From: an uncultured Chlorobiaceae bacterium
Lineage (GTDB): Bacteria; Bacteroidota; Chlorobiia; Chlorobiales; Chlorobiaceae
Reading direction: 5' to 3'
Assembly (NCBI GenBank): GCA_903820085.1
Contig: CAIJGA010000013.1
Location: 48,263-112,262, forward strand
Length of the DNA: 64,000 bases
Part shown: positions 36,681 to 47,126 of the stretch, piece after piece
How the letters are laid out: each line of letters starts with the position of its first letter
Numbering within the stretch: the first letter of the stretch is position 1
The notes under the pieces: generated by a model
Told to the model about the DNA's origin: nothing
Database searches by the model: none
What the model saw: the letters and a program-made list of their open reading frames with translations, nothing else
Translations under genes and position numbers: made by a program

Positions 36681-37063
36681 GCAGTATTCTTTTTCTGTTT
36701 GTTTTTCTTTTGATACCCAAGAATCTCAACGATCACATAAATACAGTAAAAAGCAAAAAATGAGAAGACAAAATCATTGATAACTGCCAGATTTTTGATA
36801 ATGATGATCGCAACAAGCACCATCAAGAAAAGCAATCTGGCTGTCAGGCCGCCAAAAACAAACTTGGTGAATACGGCTGATTCCTTATCAAACGCATAGT
36901 CAAAGAGCAAATAGCCTGCGATGGTATTGGCAACCACCATTATCCAAGCAAGAAAGATCGAGTGAAGGTCAATAGTCCCAGTCCCAAGGACTGAAAAAAT
37001 CACCCCCCATAAAACGAAGGATAAGATACATAACTTAACAAAAAATTCAAATAATGGCTTCAT
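36677..37063 (-). CDS. Small membrane protein, AtpI-like, in the ATP synthase operon
   Basis: This 128-residue protein has four hydrophobic helices (about residues 6-24, 32-52, 66-88 and 96-115) and a basic C-terminus ([13 protein letters not shown]). The place just before atpB suggests AtpI, a proposed helper for c-ring assembly or Mg2+/Ca2+ entry, but the sequence itself is weakly conserved. I chose the ATG at 37063 because GCAGGAGAT lies directly upstream; an ATG at 37090 lacks one. Confidence 0.7.
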   Translation of the reverse strand: MKPLFEFFVKLCILSFVLWGVIFSVLGTGTIDLHSIFLAWIMVVANTIAGYLLFDYAFDKESAVFTKFVFGGLTARLLFLMVLVAIIIIKNLAVINDFVFSFFAFYCIYVIVEILGYQKKNKQKKNTA

Positions 37064-37111
37064 ATCTCCTGCTTCTTTCTTGATTAACAACCATAACGGG
37101 CTCCGAATACT

Positions 37112-37363
37112 CTATTTTTTCTTGTTTGCCGCCCGCACGACCTTCATGAGAAGAAGTGCCATGCCTAGCATGCCAACCAGAACTCCAAACAAAAACAACC
37201 ACGGTGAGGTACCAAACTTGCTGTCGGCCCAAAATCCGATCAAAACAAAAAAAGCAAAGCTGGCCGCAATCTGCAGACCAAGACCCATATAATCAGAAAG
37301 CGCACGGGCAGAACGGCCTAAATTATCCGAAAACCTTTCCTCATCAGGTTTTTGCATCATCAA
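37112..37363 (-). CDS. AtpZ/AtpI-family small membrane protein
   Basis: The 83-residue protein has a short charged N-terminus and two helices (LGLQIAASFAFFVLIGFWAD and WLFLFGVLVGMLGMALLLM) with a basic end. This is the AtpZ pattern (F0F1-ATPase subunit of the AtpZ/AtpI family), which forms a small cation channel or assembly factor with AtpI. It is the first gene of the atp operon. Up to three Met codons sit at the start, so the exact start may be one or two codons later. I see no convincing promoter in the 220 bases shared with pgeF. Confidence 0.78.
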   Translation of the reverse strand: MMMQKPDEERFSDNLGRSARALSDYMGLGLQIAASFAFFVLIGFWADSKFGTSPWLFLFGVLVGMLGMALLLMKVVRAANKKK

Positions 37364-37585
37364 GAACCCTTGTTTACATTCTCACAGGCAGCACCTTCCG
37401 CTCTAAAAAAAATCATACCGTCTGCGGACAATAAGCTTCAGCCGATGCCTTGAAGATAATACTCTTCCTGAAATAAAGAACCTTTACCGGAAATTCTTCC
37501 TCCGATTTAAATGGCGCCGTGAAGAAAAACCCCTATTTTACGCAACGAACGCTTTGCCACTCATAACGGCAACTGATCCACAGCA

Positions 37586-38419
37586 ATGATGGAAAATCCT
37601 GAAAAAAACTTTATGGATCAGATAACAACAAGCAGAATAATGCCATCTCCAGCAGAGTATATGGTGCCGGATTGCTTTCGCCAATACGATGAGCTTATTG
37701 CTTTGCAAAGTACCAGAAATGGCGGGGTAAGCGAAGGGGCCTACTCATCACTGAACCTCGGAAGGAATACCGGGGATTTGGCAGAAAACGTCCATAAAAA
37801 TACCCTGCGCCTCTGCGCTGCAAGTGGCATTGACCCCAATCAATTAGTCTGCTCCGATCAGGTACACGGTACAGCAATACTCACCGCCGAAAAGCCGGGA
37901 CATTTCCAGGGTTATGATGCGCTTATTACGGACAAAAAAAATCTTTTCCTCTGCATCTTCACTGCTGACTGCTATCCAATACTCATCTACGATCCGCGAC
38001 ATAACGCTTCCGGCGCGGTTCATGCCGGCTGGAAAGGGAGTGCTGGAAGAATTGTAATGAAAACGATTGAAGCCATGCAGATGCGCTTTAACTCCGTGCC
38101 GGCAGAGTGCCTTGCCTATATCGGTACAGGGATTTCAGCTGGGGCTTATGAGGTCGGGCGGGAGGTTGCCATGAGGTTTCCGGCAGATTGCGGCCTGCAA
38201 TCACCTCTCGGCCAGGAAAACGAAAAATACTGCCTCGACCTGGGAATGGTCAACTACCGGCAACTGCTTGCATCAGGAATTCCTCCCTTACATATCGAAC
38301 AGTCGCCCTTCTGCTCGGTCCGCGACAGCAACCTGTTTTTTTCCTATCGACGCGATCAGGGAATCACCGGCCGTATGGCTAGTCTAATCGGCGTTAACGT
38401 GCCGATATATATTGCCTGA
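37586..38419 (+). CDS. pgeF: Peptidoglycan editing factor PgeF / YfiH (laccase-domain) family
   Basis: This 277-residue protein belongs to the YfiH/DUF152 family. Members were called polyphenol oxidases, but E. coli YfiH/PgeF removes wrongly built UDP-MurNAc-L-Ser; related proteins act on purine nucleosides. The metal site is intact: His94 in DQVHG, Cys129 in FTADCYP and His146 in AVHAGWKGS. An ATG nine codons downstream is an alternative start. It faces the CoA-transferase gene across a shared terminator and lies about 18 kb from murC and murE ligases. Confidence 0.87.
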   Translation: MMENPEKNFMDQITTSRIMPSPAEYMVPDCFRQYDELIALQSTRNGGVSEGAYSSLNLGRNTGDLAENVHKNTLRLCAASGIDPNQLVCSDQVHGTAILTAEKPGHFQGYDALITDKKNLFLCIFTADCYPILIYDPRHNASGAVHAGWKGSAGRIVMKTIEAMQMRFNSVPAECLAYIGTGISAGAYEVGREVAMRFPADCGLQSPLGQENEKYCLDLGMVNYRQLLASGIPPLHIEQSPFCSVRDSNLFFSYRRDQGITGRMASLIGVNVPIYIA

Positions 38420-38433
38420 CTGTGCTAAAAGTG

Positions 38434-38475
38434 AAAAGGGAGTCTTTCGTCTGGTGGCGAAAAACTCCCTTTTTT
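38434..38475. terminator. Bidirectional terminator between pgeF and the CoA-transferase gene
   Basis: AAAAGGGAGT (38434-38443) pairs with ACTCCCTTTT (38464-38473), and inside it TTTCG (38445-38449) pairs with CGAAA (38459-38463), giving a long, nearly perfect stem with an A-run on one side and T-run on the other. It lies 15 bases after the pgeF stop and just after the convergent CoA-transferase stop, so it can serve both genes. Confidence 0.85.
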
Positions 38476-38476
38476 C

Positions 38477-39769
38477 CTACATGCTGGTTCGGCCATAGGA
38501 TCCATACAGCTCATGGGCCTGCCGACAGATATCCTCCCTGAAATCAGGATGAGCGATGCTTGCCAGCGCCTCAGCTCTCTGGCGAAGATTTTTGCCATGC
38601 AGATTAACAATCCCGAATTCAGTAACCACGTACTGCACATGAGCCCTTGTGGTAACAACACCGGCACCCGGCTTAAGATGAGGGACAATCCTTGAAAGAC
38701 CGCTTTTTGTGGTTGACGGCAAGGCAATAATGGGCTTGCCCCCTTCGGAGAGTGCTGCACCCCTGATGAAATCCATCTGTCCGCCAACACCGGAATAATA
38801 TTTCTGGCCGATCGAATCAGCACATACCTGGCCTGACATGTCAATTTCAAGGGCACTGTTAATTGCTGTCACCCGCGGATTTTTCCTGATTTCCCGCGTA
38901 TCGTTAACATAATCGGAAGGAAGCATTTCCACGAGCGGATTATCGTCAACAAAATCATAAAGCCGACGAGAACCGACAAGAAAGCTTGCGACAATAATTT
39001 CCTTGTGGCTTCGCTTTTTGCGACCGTTGATCACTCCTTTTTCAACAAGATCAATCACACCGTCAGAGAACATCTCTGAATGAATGCCAAGATCCCGATG
39101 TCCGGAAAGCGCAGCAAGTGTAGCATCAGGAATTGCGCCAATTCCCATCTGCAGCGTGGCACCATCCTCGACAATGGATGCGATATGGCGACCAATACGA
39201 ATTTCAACATCACTCAAGGCACCTCGTTGGGTTTCAAGAAGGGGATCGTCCACATCCACCATTGCATGAATCTTGCTGGTATGCAGCATGCCTTCACCAT
39301 GAGTGCGGGGCATATTCGGGTTCACCTGTGCAATAACCAGCTTGGCGGACTGCACGGCTGCCAGAGATGCATCGACCGAAACCCCGAGCGAACAGTAGCC
39401 ATGCTTATCCGGAGGAGAGACGTGGACAAGTGCCACATCAAGCGGAAGTACCTTGTTATAGAAAAGAGAAGGAACATCACTGAGAAAAACCGGAATGGCG
39501 TCACCATCACCATTCTGAACTGACTTGCGGACATTTCTACCCACAAACAGGGCATTCAACCTGAAACTTTCACGATATTCCGGCCTTGCATAAGGAGCAT
39601 CGCCTTCGGTATGAAGACTGACGATTTCAACATTTCTCAACTCTTCTGATCGCTGAACCATTGCCTCTATCAATCTCTGCGGTGTTGCTGCCGCAGTATG
39701 CAAAAAAACCCTGTCACCCGATTTAATTCTGGCTACCGCATCTTCTGCGGAAAGCGTACGATAATTCAT
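38477..39769 (-). CDS. Acetyl-CoA hydrolase/transferase family CoA-transferase
   Basis: This 430-residue protein belongs to the family of acetyl-CoA hydrolases and 4-hydroxybutyrate or succinyl-CoA:acetate CoA-transferases. Marks are QMGIGAIPDATLAAL (207-221), IHSEMFSDG with Glu232 as the probable residue that carries CoA as a glutamyl thioester, and the C-terminal VVTEFGIVNLHGK. It probably swaps CoA between short acids, for example acetate assimilation or disposal; the exact pair is not known. The start lies 36 bases after the ftsZ stop on the same strand, so dcw read-through is possible. Confidence 0.88.
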   Translation of the reverse strand: MNYRTLSAEDAVARIKSGDRVFLHTAAATPQRLIEAMVQRSEELRNVEIVSLHTEGDAPYARPEYRESFRLNALFVGRNVRKSVQNGDGDAIPVFLSDVPSLFYNKVLPLDVALVHVSPPDKHGYCSLGVSVDASLAAVQSAKLVIAQVNPNMPRTHGEGMLHTSKIHAMVDVDDPLLETQRGALSDVEIRIGRHIASIVEDGATLQMGIGAIPDATLAALSGHRDLGIHSEMFSDGVIDLVEKGVINGRKKRSHKEIIVASFLVGSRRLYDFVDDNPLVEMLPSDYVNDTREIRKNPRVTAINSALEIDMSGQVCADSIGQKYYSGVGGQMDFIRGAALSEGGKPIIALPSTTKSGLSRIVPHLKPGAGVVTTRAHVQYVVTEFGIVNLHGKNLRQRAEALASIAHPDFREDICRQAHELYGSYGRTSM

Positions 39770-39804
39770 GAAGCTCTTAATTATATTATATTGGAAAAGC
39801 CAAA

Positions 39805-41097
39805 TCAGGCTCCATTGTTTTTCCTGCGCAGATAAGCTGGAGTATCTGACAAGCCTTTCTGAATTTTATCTTCATGTTCCCCTCTGCCGCCCGTAAGAGG
39901 CGGATTGTAGTCAGTTTCAAGCCCGGTATTTTTTGGCCCAGCAACCTCATGCGGATCACTGATGGACAACTGCCTTCTGATATAGGCTGGAATGCGCAAA
40001 TCCTCCTCCTGACGTTCAGGATTAAGAGATGTATTCTGTCGAAATGGTGATGAGACCTGCCCAAGCCTGACCCCAGGCATCGGGGCAACAAACTGCCGCA
40101 CCGCAGGTGCAGTTCCTTCAGTCTGCGCCTTTCGCTTGAAACCGGTTACAATAACCGTTACCCTGATTTCACCTGAAACCTGAATTTCGTCAACATAACC
40201 GTTGATAATCTTAGCATCACTGCCCACCTGCTCCTCAATATAGTTCATCGCATCCGACATGTCCCTCATGGTAACCTCACCGGTAATATTGACCAGTACT
40301 CCTTTGGCTCCCATTACTGATACACCTTCAAGAAGAGGACTGTTGAGAGCATCCGATGAGGCTTTCAATGCACGGCGTTCACCTGCAGCAGCAGCAGAGC
40401 CCATAACCGCATCCCCCGCACCGGCCATAATACTGCGGACATCGGCAAAGTCAACATTGACATGCCCATGACGGGTAATAATATCGGCAATACCTTTGGC
40501 TGCGCGGTAAAGAACATCGTTTGCCATGTTAAACGCTTCAGTAGCGCTTACGCCCTCTTCAGCAATGCTGAGGATCTTCTCATTTTCAACAAGAATAAGG
40601 GTGTCGATGTATTTTCGCAGTTCGATGATACCGCCATCTGCAATGTTCGCCTTGACCTGACCTTCGAAGTTAAACGGCCTGGTCACGACACCGATGGTAA
40701 GAATACCCATATTTCGTGCAATGGAGGCAATCACCGGAGCGGCACCCGTACCGGTACCCTTGCCCATGCCTGCAGCAATAAAAACAAGATCGGCTCCACG
40801 AAGCTGAGCGGCAATAATTTCGCGGTCATCTTCTGCCGCCTGACGGCCCTTGGCTGGATCAGCTCCGGCACCAAGCCCGTTCGTCGCTTTCTTGCCGATT
40901 TGCACCCTGAGCGGAGCTTTCGAGTTCAAAAGCGCCTGGCGATCGGTATTGAAGACGATATACTCAACACCACTGATTTTACGGTCAATCATATTGTTTA
41001 CCGCATTGCCGCCGCAACCGCCGACGCCGACAATTTTTATGGTAACAACTTTGCCCTGGTCACTGTCAAACAGGCCGGGATCAAGCTCAAATGCCAT
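39805..41097 (-). CDS. ftsZ: Cell division GTPase FtsZ
   Basis: FtsZ (430 aa) polymerises into the Z ring. N-terminal [14 protein letters not shown] (23-36), the NTDRQAL loop and the T7 loop NVDFADV (214-220) are intact. The tubulin signature reads GKGTGTG at 112-118 where GGGTGTG is usual. After the globular part, a linker from about 320 holds two copies of the FtsZ C-terminal peptide core: IPAYIRR (369-375) and TPAYLRR (419-425), the second at the normal place near the end. The peptide binds FtsA and other anchors. It is the last gene of the dcw cluster, 43 bases after ftsA. Confidence 0.97.
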   Translation of the reverse strand: MAFELDPGLFDSDQGKVVTIKIVGVGGCGGNAVNNMIDRKISGVEYIVFNTDRQALLNSKAPLRVQIGKKATNGLGAGADPAKGRQAAEDDREIIAAQLRGADLVFIAAGMGKGTGTGAAPVIASIARNMGILTIGVVTRPFNFEGQVKANIADGGIIELRKYIDTLILVENEKILSIAEEGVSATEAFNMANDVLYRAAKGIADIITRHGHVNVDFADVRSIMAGAGDAVMGSAAAAGERRALKASSDALNSPLLEGVSVMGAKGVLVNITGEVTMRDMSDAMNYIEEQVGSDAKIINGYVDEIQVSGEIRVTVIVTGFKRKAQTEGTAPAVRQFVAPMPGVRLGQVSSPFRQNTSLNPERQEEDLRIPAYIRRQLSISDPHEVAGPKNTGLETDYNPPLTGGRGEHEDKIQKGLSDTPAYLRRKNNGA

Positions 41098-41140
41098 TTT
41101 ATCAGTTCTCCCCTTTAAAAGGCTCTTATTTGCTCTTTTT

Positions 41141-42442
41141 TCATAAATTATCCCAGAATTTCTTCAGCCGGTCACCAATTTTTTTCACTGCTGGATTCGG
41201 CTCCGGTGCCACAGGCTCTTCCTGGATTCCCGCAGGTGGTTCAACCGGGCGCACCTCTGCTGTTGAAGCAAAGCTGTGATCCCCTGAAAGATTGTACTGA
41301 AACGCATGGGCGACAAGACCCATCACCGTTGCGTACATGGGATTATTGACGGAACCCTTGATTCCTCCGGATACTCCTTCCGGATAGCCGATACGAACAT
41401 CAAGACCAAAAACATCATGAGCGAGTTCTTCCGTCCCCGGCAAGAGGGAACCTCCGCCCGTTATTATAGCGCCTGCATTGAGATATTCATAATAACCCGA
41501 CCGCTGCACCGAGTCACGAACAAGCTCCAGAATCTCCATCATCCGAGCCTCAATGATCATCGTCAGCGAACTCTTCGGAACCGATTTCTGGGCCCGACCT
41601 TCGATGCCCTCAATAAGAAGTTCTTCATCATCACCGCTGAGCTTGCTGTAAGCGCAGCCATACTTTATTTTCAGCTCTTCGGCAACCTCGTAGAGAGCCC
41701 TGACCCCGTGTGCAATATCATGAGTGACATCGTTGCCTGCAACCTTGATGACCTCTGAAAAACGAATCGCTCCATCAATATAGATGGCTACCTCCGTTGT
41801 TCCGCCACCAATATCAATAACGACTACACCGCTTTTCTTCTCACGTTCTTTCATGACAGCCATTCCTGATGCCACCGGCTCAAACGTCAAAGCGCTGATC
41901 TCAAGTCCAGCCTTCTCGACACACTGCTTGATATTACGGATCTTGGTTCTCAGGCCCACCACAATATAGGCACTGCCCCTCATCGTCGTTCCGGCCATCC
42001 CTATCGGGTCAAGCAGTCCCTCCTGATCATCAACAATAAACTCCTGCGGAATGACATGAATAATTTCATGATCGATATCCAGATACCGGATATTGGTTTT
42101 TGCCTTTTCAAGAAAACGCTTTACATCAGAATCATTAACAATCCCGGTCTGATTGATGCTGATTTCAGAATTACTATGGATACAATGAACATGAGCACCG
42201 GAAATACCAACATTGACACCGTGGATACGAATGGATGACTCCCGTTCAGCATCAGCAACAGCAGACCTGATAGCGGCTACAGTCTTGTTGATATTGACAA
42301 CCGTCGCCCGTTGAAGACCATCGGAATTAGAACGCCCTTTTCCAAGTACGTTGAGTTTTCCTATTTCATCTTTTTCGGCAACAACAACACATACTTTGGT
42401 TGTTCCAATATCAAGGCCTACGGCAATATTGCTTTTCAGCAT
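41141..42442 (-). CDS. ftsA: Cell division actin-like protein FtsA
   Basis: FtsA (433 aa) anchors FtsZ to the membrane. The actin-type ATPase parts are clear: [13 protein letters not shown] (phosphate 1), [14 protein letters not shown] (phosphate 2) and [14 protein letters not shown] (adenosine). A proline-rich linker ([19 protein letters not shown]) precedes the C-terminal amphipathic helix [14 protein letters not shown], the membrane-targeting tail. The length is normal. The ATG lies 21 bases after ftsQ. Confidence 0.96.
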   Translation of the reverse strand: MLKSNIAVGLDIGTTKVCVVVAEKDEIGKLNVLGKGRSNSDGLQRATVVNINKTVAAIRSAVADAERESSIRIHGVNVGISGAHVHCIHSNSEISINQTGIVNDSDVKRFLEKAKTNIRYLDIDHEIIHVIPQEFIVDDQEGLLDPIGMAGTTMRGSAYIVVGLRTKIRNIKQCVEKAGLEISALTFEPVASGMAVMKEREKKSGVVVIDIGGGTTEVAIYIDGAIRFSEVIKVAGNDVTHDIAHGVRALYEVAEELKIKYGCAYSKLSGDDEELLIEGIEGRAQKSVPKSSLTMIIEARMMEILELVRDSVQRSGYYEYLNAGAIITGGGSLLPGTEELAHDVFGLDVRIGYPEGVSGGIKGSVNNPMYATVMGLVAHAFQYNLSGDHSFASTAEVRPVEPPAGIQEEPVAPEPNPAVKKIGDRLKKFWDNL

Positions 42443-42463
42443 TGTTCTATTCTTGCATAATTA

Positions 42464-43363
42464 TCACAGGGAAGCATCCTGTGGTACCACCGGAGATACG
42501 GGATCCCTGGTAAAAATCCTGTCTCTAAACCTCAGGTCCACAGTTTCATAAGAGTCAAAACCTTTTTTGGATACCACTTTTTTCCAGAATATCTCGAATT
42601 TTTTCAACTTTTCCTTGTAGTTCCCGTCATTACCCACAATAAAACGGATGGGAGAGTGCGCAGTAATGCACCATGCCATATTGTTGCCTTCAAGGTGAAA
42701 CTCGGAAACAAGCAGACTTGCGTATTCTGTCTGTAAAAGCGCTGTAAGAAAATGCCTGATCAAATCCACATCATGCCGGTCAAGTTGCCGCAGTCCGTTT
42801 CCGGCAACTTGCAGCCGGGTTATTCCCTCTACTTTCAGCAATTTCGGGTACCGATCAACCATCTCCCGCTTCTCCGGCAAGAGAAATCCTTCACGATCAA
42901 TAGCCATCTGCTCGCCATCAATAACCGTTATGGCCACTGGCTCACGCTCGAAAACCCTGACACGGACAATACCGTTAAGCTCCTTGCTAATCTCGGCATC
43001 CCTGAGATAGGGAATCGTACTGATCCTCTTTTTCAGCTCTTTGGCATCAAGTTGCTCAAGATTTCTGCCCTTAAACTCAATCAAGCGCGAGACAATCTCC
43101 CGTTCAGAAATCATCGAGACGTCATCAACAACAAAACCCCTGACCAAGATCCCTTTTTTCCACCGTGAAGCATAGGATGCCAGTGCGACAAGAGCTGCCA
43201 AAACGATGACAAAAATGAATAACCGGGCAACCCTGCTTCCGCTTTTAGCTGGCACGGAATTAGTGCCATGGGCCTTTTCCGACGCTCCCCGAGCGTCAGG
43301 TTCGAACGAATATTGCGAATTTTCCCTGTATTCAGAATCAGACATAAAAGAACGCTTTTTCAA
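42464..43363 (-). CDS. ftsQ: Cell division protein FtsQ
   Basis: This 299-residue bitopic protein fits FtsQ/DivIB. A cytosolic charged tail (about 1-45) precedes one helix (VARLFIFVIVLAALVALASYA), then a POTRA domain (GFVVDDVSMISEREIVSRL and onward) and the FtsQ beta domain (about 140-270). FtsQ recruits FtsL and FtsB to the septum. Sequence is poorly conserved in this family, so the call also rests on position between murC and ftsA. The gap before it holds no murB or ddl. Confidence 0.88.
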   Translation of the reverse strand: MKKRSFMSDSEYRENSQYSFEPDARGASEKAHGTNSVPAKSGSRVARLFIFVIVLAALVALASYASRWKKGILVRGFVVDDVSMISEREIVSRLIEFKGRNLEQLDAKELKKRISTIPYLRDAEISKELNGIVRVRVFEREPVAITVIDGEQMAIDREGFLLPEKREMVDRYPKLLKVEGITRLQVAGNGLRQLDRHDVDLIRHFLTALLQTEYASLLVSEFHLEGNNMAWCITAHSPIRFIVGNDGNYKEKLKKFEIFWKKVVSKKGFDSYETVDLRFRDRIFTRDPVSPVVPQDASL

Positions 43364-43412
43364 ATCTGTTCAAGATACCAACTAACGATATGAATACTTC
43401 TCGACATTAAGC

Positions 43413-44807
43413 TCAATTACTTTGTCTGCAACTTTCGGCAACTCTCGAGGCAAGGTGGGTAATATCGCCTGCACCCATGAACAGAAGCATGTTTCCGTTG
43501 ACTGACAACTCCATGAGAGCTGAAAAGAGACTCTCCATATCAGCAATATATTCAACTTGCTTTCCGCCAGCCTTCCTGACAGCAGCGGCCACCAACTCAC
43601 CATCGACGCCCGGATAATCCACAGCATGCTCACGAGCAGGATAGACATCAGCAACATAAACCATATCCGCCCGTGAAAGCGCCCAGCCATATTCACTGGC
43701 GAACTCTTGCGTTCGGGAAAAAAGGTGTGGCTGAAAAATTGCAACTACCCTGGAATCAAGCCATCCGCTTTTGGCCGCCTTTACGGTGGCCTTGACTTCT
43801 GAAGGATGGTGGGCATAATCGTCCACCACCATAAGCCCGTGACCATTATCATATTTCACCTGAAATCTACGCCTCATACCGCTGTACCGACCAAGACCAG
43901 CAATAAGCGACTCCGGCATGATTCCAAGCTCAAGACCCGTCGAAAAAGCTGCCAGAGCATTGAGCACATTATGACGTCCCGGCACATTCAGGCACACATC
44001 CCTATATTCCTGACCGTAAGCCTGAATAGAAAAGCTGGTGCGCTGCTCTTCAAACACCATGTCCGATGCCATAACATCAGCCGGCTCATCAATACCAAAT
44101 GTGGTATAGAGACGATTCATCAAGGGAATAATATTTCTGATCTCAGGCCAATCGACACAACAGATCACCCGCCCGTAAAAAGGTACTTTGTTGGCAAAAG
44201 CAATGAAAGCCTGTTTCAGCTCTTCAAGCGTGCCATAGGTATCCATATGTTCCGACTCAAGACTGTTGACAACGGCAATGGTCGGGGTAAGCTTTAAAAA
44301 GGCCCGGTCATATTCATCGGCCTCAATAACCATAAATTTTCCCTCCCCAACCACGGTACTGCCTTTCAGATAGTCCGATATCCCGCCAATCATAACCGTC
44401 GGCGACTCGCCTGACTCAATGAGCATGGTGGCGATCATGGCTGTCGTCGTTGTTTTGCCATGTGTACCTGCAATGCATATTCCGTACTTATAGCGCATGA
44501 GCTCACCCAGCATTTCATCCCGCTTGATGACAGGAATGCCTGCTTTTGCGGCTGCAATGACTTCAATGTTCTCCACCGGCCTGATCGCGGATGAGTATAC
44601 CACAACATCACACGAAGCCACCTGTTCAGCACGGTGCCCTTGATAAATTATTGCCCCATGCTCAACAAGCTTGTCGGTCACCTCGCCAGACAAAAGATCA
44701 GAGCCAGTGACCCTGAAACCCGACTTCAGAAGCAGTTCGGCTATAGCACTCATTCCAGCACCACCGACACCGACTATATGAACGCTTTTTGTTTTTCCCA
44801 ATTCCAT
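43413..44807 (-). CDS. murC: UDP-N-acetylmuramate-L-alanine ligase
   Basis: MurC (464 aa from this start) adds the first residue, L-Ala, to UDP-MurNAc. The N-terminal [17 protein letters not shown] binds the UDP part, and [16 protein letters not shown] is the ATP P-loop. [13 protein letters not shown] and [13 protein letters not shown] are C-terminal family segments. I chose the ATG at 44807 because [16 protein letters not shown] is the usual start; 44879 would lie inside murG and add 24 unrelated residues. Confidence 0.95.
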   Translation of the reverse strand: MELGKTKSVHIVGVGGAGMSAIAELLLKSGFRVTGSDLLSGEVTDKLVEHGAIIYQGHRAEQVASCDVVVYSSAIRPVENIEVIAAAKAGIPVIKRDEMLGELMRYKYGICIAGTHGKTTTTAMIATMLIESGESPTVMIGGISDYLKGSTVVGEGKFMVIEADEYDRAFLKLTPTIAVVNSLESEHMDTYGTLEELKQAFIAFANKVPFYGRVICCVDWPEIRNIIPLMNRLYTTFGIDEPADVMASDMVFEEQRTSFSIQAYGQEYRDVCLNVPGRHNVLNALAAFSTGLELGIMPESLIAGLGRYSGMRRRFQVKYDNGHGLMVVDDYAHHPSEVKATVKAAKSGWLDSRVVAIFQPHLFSRTQEFASEYGWALSRADMVYVADVYPAREHAVDYPGVDGELVAAAVRKAGGKQVEYIADMESLFSALMELSVNGNMLLFMGAGDITHLASRVAESCRQSN

Positions 44808-44826
44808 GTTGTAGAAATCCTCTCTC

Positions 44827-45924
44827 TTAATTTTTTTTTGCAAGGCTGATGATGCGCAACGCAAGCTTATGGGCGGCATCGGGATATGCCAAGTTCAAGG
44901 ATGCCGCGCCCATCCTTCCCAATTTCACGGCATCATGCAGCAGTTCAAGAATATCTTTGATTGAGTTCTGGTGCTCGAGACAATCATCATCAATAACCAT
45001 TGACGCGCTTCCTGCAACAAGCGCCCGTGCATTATGACGCTGATGGTCATCTGTCGCGTAAGGATAAGGTACAAGCACTGATGGCTTGCCAATATTGGTC
45101 AGCTCAGCCAGAGATGAAGCCCCCGCACGACACAAAACAAGATCAGCGGCACCGTATGCCGCTCCCATGTCTTCAATATATGGAGAAATCCATACATAAG
45201 GGGACGACTTGACCTGACTCTTTATCCGATCGAAGTCGAGCGTTCCTGTCTGCCAGATAAGATTTGCTGATGCCGTAATTTCATTGAGAGCATGAAGCAC
45301 GGCATTGTTGATCGAGCGAGCTCCCCGGCTTCCTCCGAAAACAAGAAGGGTGGGACGATCTTCGTACAGCGAAAATTGATGCCTTGCCAGAGCTGCGTGC
45401 TGCAATGCAAACGACCGTGCAGGATTACCGGAAACAAAGAGCTGCTTTTTTTTTACCAGAAAGCGGCGGGCTTCTTCAAAGGAGAGATGCACTTCACTGG
45501 CCAATACAGCGAGAAGCTTTGTCGTCACCCCGGGAAATGCATTTTGCTCCTGAATGAGTGTTTTTTTTCCCATAAGCTGAGCAGCAAGCAGCAGCGGTGC
45601 GCTGACAAATCCACCAGTACCGACAACAACATCAGGCGACTCCCTCTTGATCAAGGCAACAGCACGCCCAAGTGCCGCAACAAAATCAGCCACCACGCCA
45701 ATATTGGCAATAAGATCAGCAAGTGACCCTCCCCGTTTCAAGCCTCTGACCGGAATAAGGTGCAACCGGTAGCCGAGTCTCGGTACTTCAGTAGCCTCAA
45801 TACCCGTGGTCGTACCGGCAAAAGAAATTTCTGCGTCCGGCACCAGCTTCCTCAGTTCTCCGGCCATGGCGACAGCCGGATATAAATGGCCACCCGTTCC
45901 GCCACCGGCAAACAGCACGTTCAT
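44827..45924 (-). CDS. murG: UDP-GlcNAc:lipid I N-acetylglucosamine transferase
   Basis: MurG (365 aa) turns lipid I into lipid II at the inner face of the membrane. The GT-B fold signatures are [17 protein letters not shown] (6-22), the [14 protein letters not shown] segment and the donor-site motif [24 protein letters not shown]. It overlaps the ftsW stop by four bases (ATGA type). It lies between FtsW, a lipid II polymerase, and MurC. Confidence 0.96.
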   Translation of the reverse strand: MNVLFAGGGTGGHLYPAVAMAGELRKLVPDAEISFAGTTTGIEATEVPRLGYRLHLIPVRGLKRGGSLADLIANIGVVADFVAALGRAVALIKRESPDVVVGTGGFVSAPLLLAAQLMGKKTLIQEQNAFPGVTTKLLAVLASEVHLSFEEARRFLVKKKQLFVSGNPARSFALQHAALARHQFSLYEDRPTLLVFGGSRGARSINNAVLHALNEITASANLIWQTGTLDFDRIKSQVKSSPYVWISPYIEDMGAAYGAADLVLCRAGASSLAELTNIGKPSVLVPYPYATDDHQRHNARALVAGSASMVIDDDCLEHQNSIKDILELLHDAVKLGRMGAASLNLAYPDAAHKLALRIISLAKKN

Positions 45925-47126
45925 ACTCTCCTCCCCTGGGAAACATCTTTCGAAACAATACTTTTAAGCGCCGGGCTCTTGTAACGCGAGATACTCATGA
46001 GAATTCCCACCCCGAGAGAGTTAAAAAGAAGAGCTGTACCGCCGTAACTGATAAAGGGAAGCGCAACGCCTGTGGTCGGCATAAGGTGACAAGCCACAGC
46101 AATATTGACAAAAGCGAAAAGAGTGATCGCCATCGTGATGCCAATTGCCACATATTTACCAAAATTATCCGCAGCATGCTTGGCGATAATAAGACCACAA
46201 ACAAAAAATCCCACAAAAAGCGCAATGACGGCAATGGCCCCGACAAACCCGTACTCCTCGCCGATAACAACAAAAACAAAATCATTATAGGAGAGTGGCA
46301 AATAGAGCTCCCGCTGCTTGCTGGCCCCTATACCAAGACCAAAAAGACCTCCATTTCCAAGGCCGATCAATGCCTGAACAACCTGATAGGTCGCCCCTTG
46401 TGCATTCCCGCTGGCCAATGAATGCAATCGGGCAACACGATATGGCGCGGCAATGGCAAAAATTGCGGCAACAGGTATCAGTAACGATATGGTTGTTATG
46501 AGATGGCGAATATTGACCCCCCCGATAAACATAAGGGTAAACCCTATCAAGGCAATAAGCGATGCCGTACTGAAATTGGGTTCGAGAGCCACAAGAGAAA
46601 CAACGGTCATCAAAAGGAGAATCATGGGATAGAAGGAAGTATGAAGATCCTTTATATATCCCTGTTTTTCGCTGACAAGCCGTGAAAAATGAAAGATCAC
46701 GGCATATTTGGCAAAATCCGACACCTGGAATTTCAGCAACCCGATACCTATCCAGCGCGCTGCTCCGGAAATAAGGCCAACTGCTTTCATAGCAAGAAGA
46801 AGAGTCAAAAGCAGAATGCTGGCAAACAGAATAATTTTGCTGGTCTTCCAGAAAATATGATAGTCGAGCTGGGCAACAAAAAATACCGTCACAATTCCAA
46901 GAAAAGAGAAAATAAGCTGCCGCCACAAAAAATACTCGGAACTTGCGTACTTCGTTACAGCCCATCCCGCTCCGCTGCTGTAGACAACAACAATACCGAT
47001 GCTCATCAGGATGGCCACAATGAGTACCAGCAACTTTCCGGCAAAGCCCTCCTTGCCTGCAGGAAGCGAACGCTCATCCAAAACAGGAACACCTGCAGTG
47101 CTGGGATTGTAATTGGTCTTCACCAT
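45921..47126 (-). CDS. ftsW: Peptidoglycan glycosyltransferase FtsW
   Basis: FtsW (401 aa) is a SEDS-family membrane enzyme that polymerises lipid II at the septum with its partner FtsI. About ten helices are seen, with family segments [43 protein letters not shown] and the C-terminal [19 protein letters not shown] prefer the ATG at 47126, which overlaps the murD stop (ATGGTGA); 47147 would add seven residues. Confidence 0.95.
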   Translation of the reverse strand: MVKTNYNPSTAGVPVLDERSLPAGKEGFAGKLLVLIVAILMSIGIVVVYSSGAGWAVTKYASSEYFLWRQLIFSFLGIVTVFFVAQLDYHIFWKTSKIILFASILLLTLLLAMKAVGLISGAARWIGIGLLKFQVSDFAKYAVIFHFSRLVSEKQGYIKDLHTSFYPMILLLMTVVSLVALEPNFSTASLIALIGFTLMFIGGVNIRHLITTISLLIPVAAIFAIAAPYRVARLHSLASGNAQGATYQVVQALIGLGNGGLFGLGIGASKQRELYLPLSYNDFVFVVIGEEYGFVGAIAVIALFVGFFVCGLIIAKHAADNFGKYVAIGITMAITLFAFVNIAVACHLMPTTGVALPFISYGGTALLFNSLGVGILMSISRYKSPALKSIVSKDVSQGRRV

